From Sclerotiophoma versabilis (taxonomy: Eukaryota > Ascomycota > Dothideomycetes > Pleosporales > Didymellaceae): a stretch of 64,000 nt of DNA. The notes beneath the pieces are model-generated. The model was given only the letters and a program-made list of their open reading frames with translations, had not been told where the DNA came from and ran no database searches. This document shows positions 21,498 through 32,354 of this stretch, piece by piece (position 1 is the first letter of the stretch; each line of letters starts with the position of its first letter). The position numbers were made by a program, and so were the translations under genes. The DNA is taken from positions 2,356,001 through 2,420,000 of the forward strand of contig JAAROD010000015.1 of NCBI GenBank assembly GCA_012274445.1. Direction: 5' to 3'.

Positions 21498-23489
21498 TTA
21501 GTTATCGTGCAAGATCCCCTTCAAGATACTGCTGCCAGGACCAGTAAGAGCATTCTCCAACTCGGTAGTGCCCACTGCACATGCAACCCTCCGATCCTCG
21601 ACGATCACACCTGGGAAACCACTTGTCTTCCTACCTCTCCTGCTTGGTGTGCCAGCACCTGCGACCAGTGAACCTGCCTTGCCCTCCACCGCCGAGATGA
21701 GCGAGAGTGTTTCCAAGCTGCCAACGATATCACGGAACTCAGTGCTGGTGAGTGGGTGAAGCACGTTCTCGCGCTTGCAGAGTGTGGTGTAGACTTCAAA
21801 TAACTCTTTGATGGTTGGGGCGGTGTTATGTGACCTTGACGGGGTGTTGATGATACTGTCACCTGCTGACGCGCGCTTCTTCCTCTCCATAGCCGAGAGG
21901 GAGCAAAGGACTGCTTTTTGCTGAAGGTTGAGGTTCTGGAGGCGTTGGGTCGTGCCATTGCTGAAGACTGCAGCGGTGATCTTGGCCATGTGTGCAATTG
22001 TAGCTCGAGGAGCGGTATCCGCAGTGAGTTGGGCCAAAGATGTCGCGAGAGCGTTTTGTGCTTTCGGCTTTGAGGGGGACCTGGCAGCAACTGGAGAGAG
22101 ATTGATGTTCTCGACCAACGGCGTTTTCGAGGGAGATGGTGTCGGAGATGGTGTAATTTCCGCAGTCTTGATAGCATGTTGGTTGCGGGTGTCGGCCTCG
22201 ATCAGGTCAATTGCCCTTCGGCAGATATCCAGGGCTTTGCGCAGGTCGCCAGACTGTGCAGCGACCTTCTTCGAAAGGAACATTATGGCAGTCGGGTGAA
22301 TGAAGGGCAATTGATCAGACCCAGCTGGTTGCAGCGCCTTCAACTTTGATGTGATCACTGAAGAAATCTGCTGTGCGGTGTATGGGAGGAATGGCAGAAG
22401 GTGAGGCTTCAGACCGCGTGCCTTGAGTCTGGGCAGGAAGCGATCCGTAAAGTCGAGTGCGTTTGCGATGCCAACCAGAACGAGGCCTGAACCTTTTTGG
22501 AGGGACCACTCGAAGATGTTGTACAGTAGATCAATATCCAGTTCCAGCAGATGGTCGACTTCGTCAAGCGTGACGACGTAGGACGTCCTGCGCTGCATGA
22601 ACAGCTTCCTTAACTCCTCCATCTCATCACCTTCGGTAATCTCTGTGATGTCCACAAATTCCTCGAGTAATGTTCTGTACATGTCTACCGCGTTTTTGAC
22701 ACTCATGCAGTTGATGTACCCAATTTTGACCGAAGCGTCCGTCTCAACTGCTCGACACACATCGCCAACAAATGCGCTCTTGCCGGTCCCTGGCGGTCCA
22801 GAAACGTAGATGCAGCCAGACTTCTTGGCCTTGGTTCGTGTGGAAATGAAGTTTTGAAGCTCGGTCCGTTCGGCGTCGCGGCCAAATAGTACTGTGGGCG
22901 CAGATCCGCGTGCGAAGACCTGACGCGCTTCGTTGTACACTGTTGGTGCTGTGCTTCGAGGTGTGCCAGTTGTGTGAGGGGTGCGAGGTGTCAACGGTCG
23001 GCCAGCGATGATGAGTCGTCGCGATGGTGTGACTGCGACCTTGTTGGAAAGCGCGTCGCGGTGTCGAGGAGTCGAGGGGGTGCAAGAGGTTCTCTCCGTA
23101 AAGCGGGCAGGGGCTTTCGCGGGCGAGTTCTCTTTCGCAGTTGAAAGTGGTAGTCGCGAGACGGCGGTCTTTGCGGGTGTCGCGCGAGCTTTCCTTCCGC
23201 GTTTTGTGCAATGCTCCTCATCATCCTCCCCCATCTCCACATCCATTGCGTCTTCATTATGCGCATTTTGCTTCTTTGGTGTGACGAATGGGTTCTCCTG
23301 TTCTGTCTCATCGAGGATCACGAACGCTGTTTGCCGTGTCGAGCGCGTTGATGTTATAGGAGTCACATCTGCAGAACGTGTGAGCTTCGCGTTCAATGCG
23401 AAAAGACGACAGGAGCGTCGAAGGCACCTACCTCGGTTTGCTGTACGAGCAGAGCTGCGGGTTCTCTTTCCAAGAACTGTGGAAGGCAT
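21498..23489 (-). CDS. cdc6: Cdc6, DNA replication licensing AAA+ ATPase
   Basis: The N-terminus (about 200 residues) is basic and disordered with many Ser/Thr-Pro sites (for example TPRTPH, PSPTPSPSKTP), fitting control by cyclin-dependent kinase. The AAA+ domain follows: Walker A GPPGTGKSA, Walker B VVTLDEVDHL, sensor-type region GIANALDFTDRFLPRLKAR, then a C-terminal winged-helix region with FEVYTTLC and VGSLETLSLIS. Cdc6 loads MCM2-7 at origins with ORC and Cdt1. The start is taken at the ATG of MPSTVLGKRTR (23489), since the sequence upstream is not alignable. A 63-nt stretch at 23369-23431 has GT..AG ends and no stop; spliced, the protein is 642 aa, unspliced 663 aa. CDC6 rather than ORC1 because there is no BAH domain. 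Confidence 0.93.
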   Translation of the reverse strand: MPSTVLGKRTRSSARTANRGRCLRRSCRLFALNAKLTRSADVTPITSTRSTRQTAFVILDETEQENPFVTPKKQNAHNEDAMDVEMGEDDEEHCTKRGRKARATPAKTAVSRLPLSTAKENSPAKAPARFTERTSCTPSTPRHRDALSNKVAVTPSRRLIIAGRPLTPRTPHTTGTPRSTAPTVYNEARQVFARGSAPTVLFGRDAERTELQNFISTRTKAKKSGCIYVSGPPGTGKSAFVGDVCRAVETDASVKIGYINCMSVKNAVDMYRTLLEEFVDITEITEGDEMEELRKLFMQRRTSYVVTLDEVDHLLELDIDLLYNIFEWSLQKGSGLVLVGIANALDFTDRFLPRLKARGLKPHLLPFLPYTAQQISSVITSKLKALQPAGSDQLPFIHPTAIMFLSKKVAAQSGDLRKALDICRRAIDLIEADTRNQHAIKTAEITPSPTPSPSKTPLVENINLSPVAARSPSKPKAQNALATSLAQLTADTAPRATIAHMAKITAAVFSNGTTQRLQNLNLQQKAVLCSLSAMERKKRASAGDSIINTPSRSHNTAPTIKELFEVYTTLCKRENVLHPLTSTEFRDIVGSLETLSLISAVEGKAGSLVAGAGTPSRRGRKTSGFPGVIVEDRRVACAVGTTELENALTGPGSSILKGILHDN

Positions 23490-24007
23490 GTCGGGTGTGT
23501 GGAAGGTGCAATGCGTGTTGCGGGAAGGTGCATTTGAGACGAAATGATGGAGGAAGGAGCTGCACGGCACGAACGCGAAACTAGAAGGAAGGCGCGACGC
23601 GTTGAGTGCTACAGATTGGGTTAGCGCGTCATGCATCTCGCGAACGCGACCTGGCCAGAGAACATCTTCTTATCATCAGAGGTCGCGTTTACAACCACAA
23701 ACTCAACGCAGGCGTCTACCGCCTTTGTGCTGGGTTATAAGCAGCTCACTGCTCCTAGGACACATAGCCAATTCATTATCGCCAAGACCTACGTGAAAGT
23801 CTAGGAGCTGCTGCCTTGTCAGAATACCAATAGAATCTTATCCTGTAGGCTTCAACACACGTCCATCTTTGAGAGCATATTGGCAAGACATCCGTGCCGT
23901 ACTTATGCCTGCAGGCAGGTGGGGAACTAATGTCCAAGTATCTAAGCAATCCGAAACACATAAAGGCCATCGCAAGCTCACTCGGATAACATAACAACTC
24001 ACAGGAT
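23490..24007. promoter_or_regulatory. divergent intergenic space, CDC6 / DUF4246
   Basis: 518 bp between the start of CDC6 (-) and the start of the DUF4246 gene (+); it must hold both promoters. I see no MCB box (ACGCGT) in a convincing array; a single ACGCGT-like gacgcgt occurs near 23598. No gene supported. Confidence 0.4.
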
Positions 24008-25913
24008 ATGGCATCTGAACCTGAGCTACTGACGATTGAAGTATGCTCATACACTACTAGGCGTAAGCTGGACCTCACTAACACTGCATCAGCTTCCTGG
24101 GTTCGGACTTCCGTATGATGATTGGGGACAAGACCCTGAGTTATATGCGCAGGCTCTCTCGGCGGTCATGCACTGGAGTCACGAGGTCACCACGATCCGG
24201 GAGAGATGCATGCTTTTCTTTGTAGACAAGATATCCGACAAGCAAGATTGGACGCGTAAGTTATATGACGAGGTGATTGTTGCCAGATGGAAACAGGAAG
24301 CAAGGGAGCTGGACTGGAGCAAAATCATCACAGGTGGTGACATGACTGACGACATGCTGGCATATGTGAGTTGAGCCCGTGTTTACCAGCTCCAGACTAA
24401 TGGTTGCCCGCAGTGTATTGATGAGCTACGCTATAAAGCTGACTTGTACAAGGAGACTGGCATCATACCGGTGTTGGACGCGTCATCTTGTGTATTGAAG
24501 TCCGACAACGCCATACCTGATGAGCTGAAAGAGCAACTGAAAAAGGCAGTCGCATCCCTCGAGGAGATACCCGAGAACCAGAAAGATTGGCACCCAGGAT
24601 CTGATGGGACAGTACTTGACTTGGTACACCCTTCGCTCTTTCCACTCGTGTACGGACGCTCGCGCGTCCTGCCTAATTCCACGATAACTCTCGACGACTG
24701 TCTCAACAGCATTGGGAAAGGCGTCGTGGCGCGATCCTCGCTTTCAGCTTCTGAATCTGATGAAGTAGCGAGTTCACATCACTATCCCAGTAGCTCGCTC
24801 GAGCTCTGGTCACGTCGATTTCAATGGCTGCCCTGCAACGTATCTTTTCCTGACGGAAAGAACGCACGAATCGACTCTTACATCAATAACTTGCACCCTA
24901 AGGACCACAAAGGCCTCTACTGTATTATTGAGAATATAATCACTAAAGTTGTCCCTTTCTGGAACGTCGTCTACCAAAGCGTTCGCAATTATGGACTTCT
25001 GGAGACCAGCCTCCGCATCGGCTGTGATTGTGTCAGCTACAAAATGCCTGAAAGCGTACCCAAAGACTTGCCTGATGACTCTGACGGCGGTGAAGACGAC
25101 TTCTACGAGCATCGAGAGAGGCAAAGAATCTACGACTTACCGGAGCCTAATGCGTTTCGTGAGTATGACATCACAGTCGACGACATAGAGAACAAGTGGA
25201 CTTTCCTCGACTTTGACGACGAGAAGAACGAGAAGAAGCTACAAGTCATTGTCAAGTTGGCCAACATCCATCTGACACCGGAGAATCCTGAGTACGAGGG
25301 TGGCGCATGGCATATCGAAGGCCAGCTCAATGAACACATCGTCTCCACCGCATTGTATTACTACGATAACAGCAACATCACAGAGTCTCGACTGCACTTC
25401 CGTACCAAGGTCGAGGCCAACGGCTTCGCTGGTGACATAAGCTACGAGCAAGGAGACAGTCTTGGCTTCAAGACCATTTGGGGCATTGATAATTGGTCGC
25501 CAAATGAACAGATTCTTGGCAGTGTGTTGACCCGTGAGGACCGTCTGATCGCTTTCCCAAATGGATTTCAGCATCGTGTCGGAGACTTCAGGTTGACTGA
25601 TCCTACTAAACCAGGTCATCGGAAAATCCTAGCGTTGTTCTTGGTGGCACCTACAGTTCCGATCATATCGACTGCTAACGTGCCGCCACAGCAACGCGAC
25701 TGGTGGACACGCGAGTTAAAACTGAATCAAAGTAGAATTGGGCAACTACCCGCTGAACTTGTTGACATGATCGCTGGAAGCGTCGAAGACTTTCCCATTG
25801 GCGTGGAAGAGGCAAAAGCAATTCGAGAGCAGCTTATGGTTGAGCGTGGTAAGATGGACGAGGCGGTTGACCAGGCAATGTGGGACGAGGAGTTCAGCTT
25901 CTGTGAGCATTGA
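24008..25913 (+). CDS. DUF4246 family protein
   Basis: Three exons, 24008-24040, 24093-24365 and 24414-25913 (introns 52 and 48 nt), give 601 aa. The first exon encodes only MASEPELLTIE and is joined to LPGFGLPYDDW, a start typical of this fungal family. The N-terminal half is helical; the C-terminal half has the conserved blocks GGAWHIEGQLNEHIVSTALYYYD (about residue 397), GSVLTREDRLIAFPNGFQHRVGDF and GHRKILALFLVAPT. The His402-x-Glu404 pair, His489 and Arg505 have the order and spacing of a 2-oxoglutarate/Fe(II) oxygenase facial triad plus cosubstrate Arg; this is my inference, as the family is formally of unknown function. No signal peptide or membrane segment. It is divergent from CDC6 with no obvious functional link. 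Confidence 0.88.
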
Positions 25914-26795
25914 GCCTGTATGGAATGTCTTTTCTGTCTGAATTTCAAAAGGGAGTCGCGCTTCCAACCTGGTGGGAAAGTAGATGTCATAACCACTTTC
26001 ATTGCCCTAGTCTTTGACACATCACGAGCCAATACCTTGGTGACAACGAGGAGCGAAGCGCGGCAGTAGTGGTGATTGAATAAACAATGCACATGCGAGA
26101 ACTTCGTACCATGAACCTTCCTTGTTTGTGACACACACAAAACTTTCTCCCAACATGTCAAGCGACTAACCCGAACTCCTCGTGACGCCCAACCATGACA
26201 CCACTTCCAGCAACGCGCCCTACACCGCTCCGATTGCTCTAACCTCAGGTGTCCGGGTATCATTCCGAAATTGAGACAGTAGCTCACGAAAGGAACGTTG
26301 GAAGCTCAGCGTTTCAAAAGAAAGTCGGCGCTGTGACCGTGGTGGGCTTCTCCTTATTACTTCCCCGCCATAACCCCATAACAGAGTCAGCAGGGCAAAT
26401 GAGCACCCCGCAGAGCGACGATAAAGCTGGGTACAGTGGACATCGTGCGTGCATCAACCGCCACTATTGCTTGAAATATGTTGATAGCGGTGTCGCGAGT
26501 TGCGGCGAAAGTCCGGCGATGACGAACATTGGATAGAAATTTTGGGGCAGTGGATCCAACCAGCTGCAAGAGCCGCATTGGGGCGTTACACCGGTGCAAA
26601 ATCTTTTGCCTAGGGTCTCCGATACGTCATTCCCATATATGGGTCGATTGCTGATAAGGATGGCGTCGAAGGACGTTCGCGCACGACCAAGGTTTGGAAG
26701 AGAAGGAACTACCTCGTGCATCTGACGACTCGACGCTCACGCCACGGAACATCTCCAACAACACCACCAAAGGAAATTCCACTACCACCACAACC
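25914..26795. other. intergenic, no supported gene
   Basis: 3' region of the DUF4246 gene and promoter/5' leader of the SDR gene. Frames on the minus strand are continuations antisense to the DUF4246 gene. Nothing recognised. Confidence 0.4.
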
Positions 26796-27767
26796 ATGAT
26801 CCCCAGCCGCCAGAACTCAGTCAACTCGACACTCTCGAGGTCAAGCTCGGGAATCATTGTACCAAACATGAACAAGACCGTTCGACCTGGAATGGAGCGC
26901 GCACCCACAAGCATGGCACTGAACAAGCCACTCTCCCGACTGCGACTTGACGGCCAGGTTGCCATCATCTTCGGTGGAGGTGGAAAGATTGGTATTGAGA
27001 CTGCAGGACGATTGCTCGTTGAGGGCGCAACCGTTGCCATTGTCGACATTGACCAGCCAGCGCTCGAGAGCGCTATCCCGGTATTGAGAGCTGCTCTCCC
27101 AACCGGTGTGCCTATTGAATCACGACTCCTCACCATCGCCGCAGATGCGACAATAGAAGAGGATGTCGAGGCCTGCGTAAAGAAGACGCTGCAAAGGTTC
27201 GACCGCCTGGACATTGCCCTCCTGAACGCCGGTGTACGAGACGAGGCAAAGAGCTTGTTCGACCAGACGGAGGAGGACTACAACCACGTAATGTCCGTCA
27301 ACGTCAAGTCAGGTAAGTACTCAATATCGAGATGCTCTAACAAACCCCCACTAACATGAACCGTAGCATTCTTTTGCGTAAAGCACGTCGCAGCGGCAAT
27401 GCGTGTTCTTGGAAATGGTGGATCCATCATCTTCAGATCCTCCATTGCCGGACTCCGTGGATTCCCTGACCAAGCTATTTACTCGACTTCACGGTTTGCT
27501 GTCCGTGGTCTTGCGCTGTCAGCTGCCGAGGAGCTAGGCCAGTTCAACATTCGTGTCAACACCATCCACACCAGTATCATTGCCACCCCTGGTTACAAGG
27601 AAGGGTGGAGCCCGGAGAACCTTGCAGAAGTCCGGGAAGACACCAACCTCCCACGTCTGGGCATGCCCGACGATGTCGCCAGCGTAGTTGCTTTCTTGGC
27701 CAGCGACGATTCGAGGTTCATGACAGGAGGTAGCTTGAAGATTGACGGCGGGTGCGTAAGCTACTAA
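26796..27767 (+). CDS. short-chain dehydrogenase/reductase (SDR), classical type
   Basis: Two exons, 26796-27312 and 27367-27767 (intron 54 nt, in the SDR core), give 305 aa. After a Ser/Asn-rich leader of about 45 residues comes the Rossmann fold: VAIIFGGGGKIGIETAG (a Gly-rich loop with GGGGKIG in place of TGxxxGIG), IVDIDQ as the strand-2 acidic end favouring NAD(H), LLNAGV (NNAG position), FRSSIAGLRG with the catalytic Ser, and YSTSRFA where the usual YxxxK reads Y-S-T-S-R. Arg in place of the catalytic Lys is unusual. The end, GGSLKIDGGCVSY, is the standard SDR C-terminus. The frame stays open upstream without an ATG to 26694, so a further 5' exon cannot be excluded. Confidence 0.87.
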
Positions 27768-28498
27768 AGGGCTGTAGTTCTGCGAGAGTTTTTTTCTTCT
27801 ACGCATTGATGGAGTTCTGGGACATGCATTGCATGGGTTCGCATCTGGCAACACTGCAGATTGCTATGAACCATAGACTTAGATGATAGACATGACACGC
27901 GCTTTTAGCATGCATTCAGTATTTCGACACCCGGATGGTGTCGCACACAGTCTCTTCTCAACCCACAACGTCCACGCGTCTGCCCCTCATCGCGCTGCAG
28001 AGTCTGCCCGTCAATATGTCGAATGAGTGATGTCATTGCCCCACTACCCCACCGCCTCACCCACGCACCCACCAGGAGAACATCACGATTGTTTCGGTCG
28101 CAGCTTCCGAGAACAGGAAAGCTGACTGATCGACTGCTAAGCCTCGATGAGTGGTTCAACCCGCTGTAGCTCCCGTGGCCAAGCATTCGGCAACGTGCAA
28201 GCCACAACTTAGAGTTGGTGTTAAGAGTAGACACTACAGTCAGCCACTGTCCACGCACAATGTAGGCAAGTTCGTGCGACAATTTAGAACACTTTGGAGA
28301 GCTAGATTCGCTGCACCTGAAGTCGTGCGGTCTAGCGCTGAACCCTGATGTTGATACTTCCTGTCAAACGTCATAGCATGCTCGACCAAATGTTCCGAAC
28401 CTTCCGTCTTTTATAGACCTCGAAAGAACCTGCACTTTGCTCAAAAAATTCCATCTCTTCCGCCATTCAGTAAACATTCGGGACCAGATTGATCGAAC
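27768..28498. other. intergenic, no supported gene
   Basis: Space between two plus-strand genes. The minus-strand frame at 27905-28282 has no ATG-anchored or recognisable content. Presumed promoter of the FMN enzyme gene, with a C/T-rich leader before 28499. Confidence 0.4.
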
Positions 28499-29782
28499 AT
28501 GCCCGAAACCCGCTACCACCCCAAATATGCGGATCACCACCCCGAGCAAGATGGCTACCAGTACGAGATGGAAATCTACAATCGAGGGCTTGACTTCGAG
28601 AGACCAGCCCTCACCTTCCAGGCCAGCAAGTGGGAAGAGCTAGCATGCTCACGTCTTTCCTCAGAAGCAAAAGGCTACGTCTACGGCAGTGCAGGCACGC
28701 GTGAAACGACTGACAAGAACCGCGCCGCCTTCAAGAAGTGGTCCATCGTCCCACGGCGGCTCGTGAAGACGAAGGATTTCCCGAACCTCAGTACCACTAT
28801 TGTGGGCGAGAAGCTACAGTTTCCCATCGCCATGGCGCCCGTTGGAGTCCTCAAGATTTTCAACCCTAGCGGCGAGATCGCAGCCTCAAAAGCCGCTGCC
28901 AAAGAAGCCGTGCCGTATATTTTCAGCAGCGCAGCCGCAACTACGATTGAGGATGTCGCAGAGGCGAACGGTCAGGACGGCCAGCGCTGGTACCAGCTCT
29001 ATTGGCCTTCGCGCGAGCACGACGACATTACCATCTCGCTGCTCAACCGCGCAAAGAAGGCCGGCTACAGCATGCTCTTCGTTACCTTGGACACGTACAT
29101 CCTCGGCTGGCGACCGTCAGATATGGATAACGGGTACAACCCGTTTATGCGGTCTGACCGCATAGGCGTTGAGTCGGGACTGACAGACCCTGTCTTCCGC
29201 AAGCAGTTCAAGGAGCGCCATGGTGTCGAGGTCGAGGAGAAAATGGACTCGGCTGCGCCAGAGTGGATGAGGACGATATTTCCGGGGATGAGCAAGGGGT
29301 GGGAGGATATCAAGTTCTTGCAGGAGCACTGGGATGGACCCATCGTCCTGAAGGGGATCCAGACGGTGGGCGATGCGGTGAAGGCTGTGGAGGCGGGTGT
29401 GCAGGGCATCGTCGTCAGCAACCATGGTGGAAGGCAGCAGGATGGCGGCAATAGCAGTTTAGGGATGCTGCCACATATCAAGGATGCAATTGGCGATAAG
29501 CTGACGATCTTCTTCGATAGTGGAGTTGGGTCTGGTGCCGATATTGCGAAGGCGATGGCTCTGGGTGCGGATTGTGTGCTTATTGGGAGACCGTACGTGT
29601 ATGGACTTGCACTGGGCGGAGAGCAAGGTGTCGCGCACGTGCTGAAGAGTCTGGTGGGTGAGTTAGAATTGACGTTGCATCTGTCTGGTATCCCAAGTGT
29701 GGATAAGAAGGACCTAAACCGCAGCGTGCTGGTTCGGGAAGACGATCTATTCAACAGTGTCAAAGGTATTGGGATACACTAG
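28499..29782 (+). CDS. FMN-dependent alpha-hydroxy acid oxidase/dehydrogenase (lactate 2-monooxygenase-like)
   Basis: Single exon, 427 aa. The N-terminal FPETLEW-like segment is replaced by SKWEELACSRLS; the TIM barrel follows: VPRRLVKT, FPIAMAPVGVLKIF, PYIFSSAAATTIEDVAE, QRWYQLYW, LFVTLDTYILGWRPSDM, IVLKGIQTV with the FMN-contact Lys285, and VVSNHGGRQQDGG with catalytic His309 and substrate-binding Arg312, then FFDSGVGSGADIAKA and LIGRPYVYGLALGG. The long insert between residues 210 and 265 resembles that of lactate 2-monooxygenases rather than flavocytochrome b2; there is no cytochrome b5 domain. It should oxidise an L-2-hydroxy acid with FMN. No organelle signal (C-terminus GIH). It converges on the acyl-CoA ligase gene with 183 bases between the stops. 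Confidence 0.92.
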   Translation: MPETRYHPKYADHHPEQDGYQYEMEIYNRGLDFERPALTFQASKWEELACSRLSSEAKGYVYGSAGTRETTDKNRAAFKKWSIVPRRLVKTKDFPNLSTTIVGEKLQFPIAMAPVGVLKIFNPSGEIAASKAAAKEAVPYIFSSAAATTIEDVAEANGQDGQRWYQLYWPSREHDDITISLLNRAKKAGYSMLFVTLDTYILGWRPSDMDNGYNPFMRSDRIGVESGLTDPVFRKQFKERHGVEVEEKMDSAAPEWMRTIFPGMSKGWEDIKFLQEHWDGPIVLKGIQTVGDAVKAVEAGVQGIVVSNHGGRQQDGGNSSLGMLPHIKDAIGDKLTIFFDSGVGSGADIAKAMALGADCVLIGRPYVYGLALGGEQGVAHVLKSLVGELELTLHLSGIPSVDKKDLNRSVLVREDDLFNSVKGIGIH

Positions 29783-29965
29783 ATTCATGTTAGTGCTTGG
29801 AGACGGTAAAAGAAGAACTAGCTTGAATGAGCCATGAAATCAAAGGCGTGAGCACAAGCTGCCAAAATTGTACTGCGGAACTCAAACACTTTCGGTGGTT
29901 CTCGCTGGCCACGTATCTTCAAATGTCAACTTTAGTCGTCCTGGGCTCGTAGACAGACACGTCAT

Positions 29966-31891
29966 CTACAACTTAGCTCTTCCTTCAGCCTTCAGCCTCG
30001 CATGATACCTGTCCCTCATTTCCCTTCTCAGCATCTTCCCACTCGGCGTTCTCGGAATCTACGCACCGTCAGTCAAGCCCTCGTACACCAAGCCCATTTT
30101 ACGTACCTCATCTACAATCTCAATCCCGCCAGTCAGCCACTTATGCCTACTAAGCCGGCTCTTCACCCACTCATCCAATTTGCCAGCAACACTCGCTTCG
30201 CCCGCCTGCTTCCCACCCTCTGTTAGTACGACCCACGCTCTCACAAACAGACTCCCATCGCCGCGCCCATTGTCGACGCCGGCTACACATGCGTCTCTAA
30301 CCAGCTTTTCCGGGTGCTGCAACAGGGTATCTTCGACCTCAGTAGCCGCAACCTGCAAGCCTTTAACCTTGATCATCTCCTTGAGGCGGTCGAGATAGTG
30401 TATTCGATCGCACTCGTCGCGCAGCACGAGATCTCCAGTGCGCAACCAGCCCGGCTCGGTGAAGATGTCGGCCGTGGCTGGGGCGTCTTTGAAATATCCT
30501 GGTGTTACGACGGCACCGCGGGCCCAGAGCTCGCCCTTCTCGCCTTTCTTCACGTCCTGTAGCGTGTCCGGGTCTACAACGCGGCCTGACATGCCCGGCA
30601 GGAGATAGCCTATGCTGCCTGGTAGTGCGGGCTCTAGGCCGAAGATCCCGGGCGTGGCGGGCGATGCAATGGATGCCGCCTCGCTCAGCCCGTAACCACT
30701 CGGAATAGGCATGTCTTTGCCCTGAGGCAGTTTCTGCGCGAGTTGATATGCCACATCCGGGGGCAGATATGCGGCGCCGCTCACAGCGCCGATCACACTG
30801 CTGAGATCGTACTTGTCCGTCAGTGGACTCTGAGCCAACTGCCGGATGAGAGGGGGAACGAGGGGAAGCGCGGTGACCCGGTACTTCTGTATCGATTTAA
30901 GAGCAAGCTCGAGATCCCATTTCGGGAGCAAGATAGTTGTGTTGCGGACGAGATTCACGCGCAGATTCCACAGAATCATGCCATATGAGTGGTACATAGG
31001 TATTACGCCCAGCGTGACGGAAGGCGTGGCGAAGGGCTCCATACCCATGAACCGCGCGCCTTGGGCCGCGGTGGTAAGCGTCTGAATGCCCGAGTGGTAT
31101 CCGTTGCTGTGCGTGATCATCATGGCTTTGGGCAAACCACTCGTCCCACTACTCTGGAACAAATACGCCAATCTCTTCCCACCGCGCAATTTCCTCGGCC
31201 GCTCCCGGAGCTGCATTCCTTCACGGACAAGAGACTCGATCGTACGATACCCCTGCACACCATCCAGTTGCTTGTCCTCACTCAGCACAACCACCTTCTG
31301 CGGATCCAGGACCATTTTCAGCGGCATATCATCCTTATCTCCCGTCCCCAGTTTGATCGCCTCTCTCAACACCGGTAGAAGCGTCTCATGCACGACGATA
31401 CTCGTAATCTGCATCTTCCTCAACACCCACCACAGCTCATACGGCGTGCTTGCCGGACTGATGCCTCCAAATACGACTTCAGCCCGCCAACATGCATGAA
31501 CCACCACTGGGTAGTGAATATGGTTCCTCGAAAAAAGCCCCAAGATCTCGCCTTGTTCTGTATCATCGACGGGACATTTCCGCAATCCTACTGGATTCTC
31601 GCCGTCCCACCGAAGTACCCGTGCCAGTGCACATGAGCGCGCGTAGAATTGGTGCAGCGTGATGACCTCCTCTGTAACGGCGTTGATGATCAGGGGATAG
31701 TCCTCCGGTAGCGGATTTGTAGGTGGAAAGCATAGTTCGTGAATATTCAGATCGTCTGGACTTGGCGGAAACGGACCAAAGGGGCTTTCAAAGACTGGTC
31801 TATCGTGAGGTTGATATTTATATTTGTGCGGGTCTGGAGGATTGGGGCCTAGGAAGCGGGACCAGTGTGGGTTGAGGATGGGGTGGTCCAT
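29966..31891 (-). CDS. acyl-CoA synthetase, 4-coumarate-CoA-ligase-like, with PTS1-like end
   Basis: Two exons, 31891-30107 and 30058-29966 (intron 48 nt), give 625 aa. ANL-superfamily motifs in order: A3 LFQSSGTSGLPKAMMITHSN, PMYHSYGM, A5 SGYGLSEAAS, A8 TGDLVLRD and LKEMIKVKGLQVAATEVE, and, only after splicing, A10 PRTPSGKMLRRE with the catalytic Lys. The protein ends in Ala-Lys-Leu, a variant of the peroxisomal PTS1 tripeptide. Reading exon 1 through would end in EGLTDGA and lose both. The enzyme should activate a carboxylic acid as adenylate and CoA thioester, probably in peroxisomes; chain length or aromatic substrate cannot be read. Family length normally 540-600; the extra length sits in the N-terminal 50 residues (PNPPDPHKYKYQP region). 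Confidence 0.92.
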
Positions 31892-32354
31892 GTTCGATGG
31901 AGGGCATTGAGGATTGGTAATGTAAATATCAGTGTGGATTCATCTGGGAGGGAAGAATGAATAAGAAGTACTTTGCATCTGAACCGTACGTCGAAGCCTT
32001 GTCAATGGTCGCTTGTCGTTGCGCTTCCGAGGTGACGGGAGCGCCCCGCGTTTTGTGACCCTTAGCCCTGACATGGCGCTTGCGAGTAAGTCGCGCCACA
32101 CTTAATACTGATTCTGACAGTACGCGGTCAGTTTGAGGACTTACTCCTAACGTGAAAATAGTCTGCATTTACATATTCTTGTGACAGTCCCAAGGCTCAC
32201 AACGCCAGGTTAATGCCAAACACCACGACCGAATCCGATAAAACCCTTGCCTCCTATTCTAACTCCAAGCAAAGCAGACCATGCATCCGTATATCGTATC
32301 CTACTCCATTCCTGCTCTCCAATCATGAAACGTGTCTTCGTAGCCAGCGCCTTC
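31892..32354. other. intergenic, no supported gene
   Basis: Upstream of the acyl-CoA ligase (-) and downstream of the kinase (-). Likely the ligase promoter and the kinase 3' UTR. No structure recognised. Confidence 0.4.
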
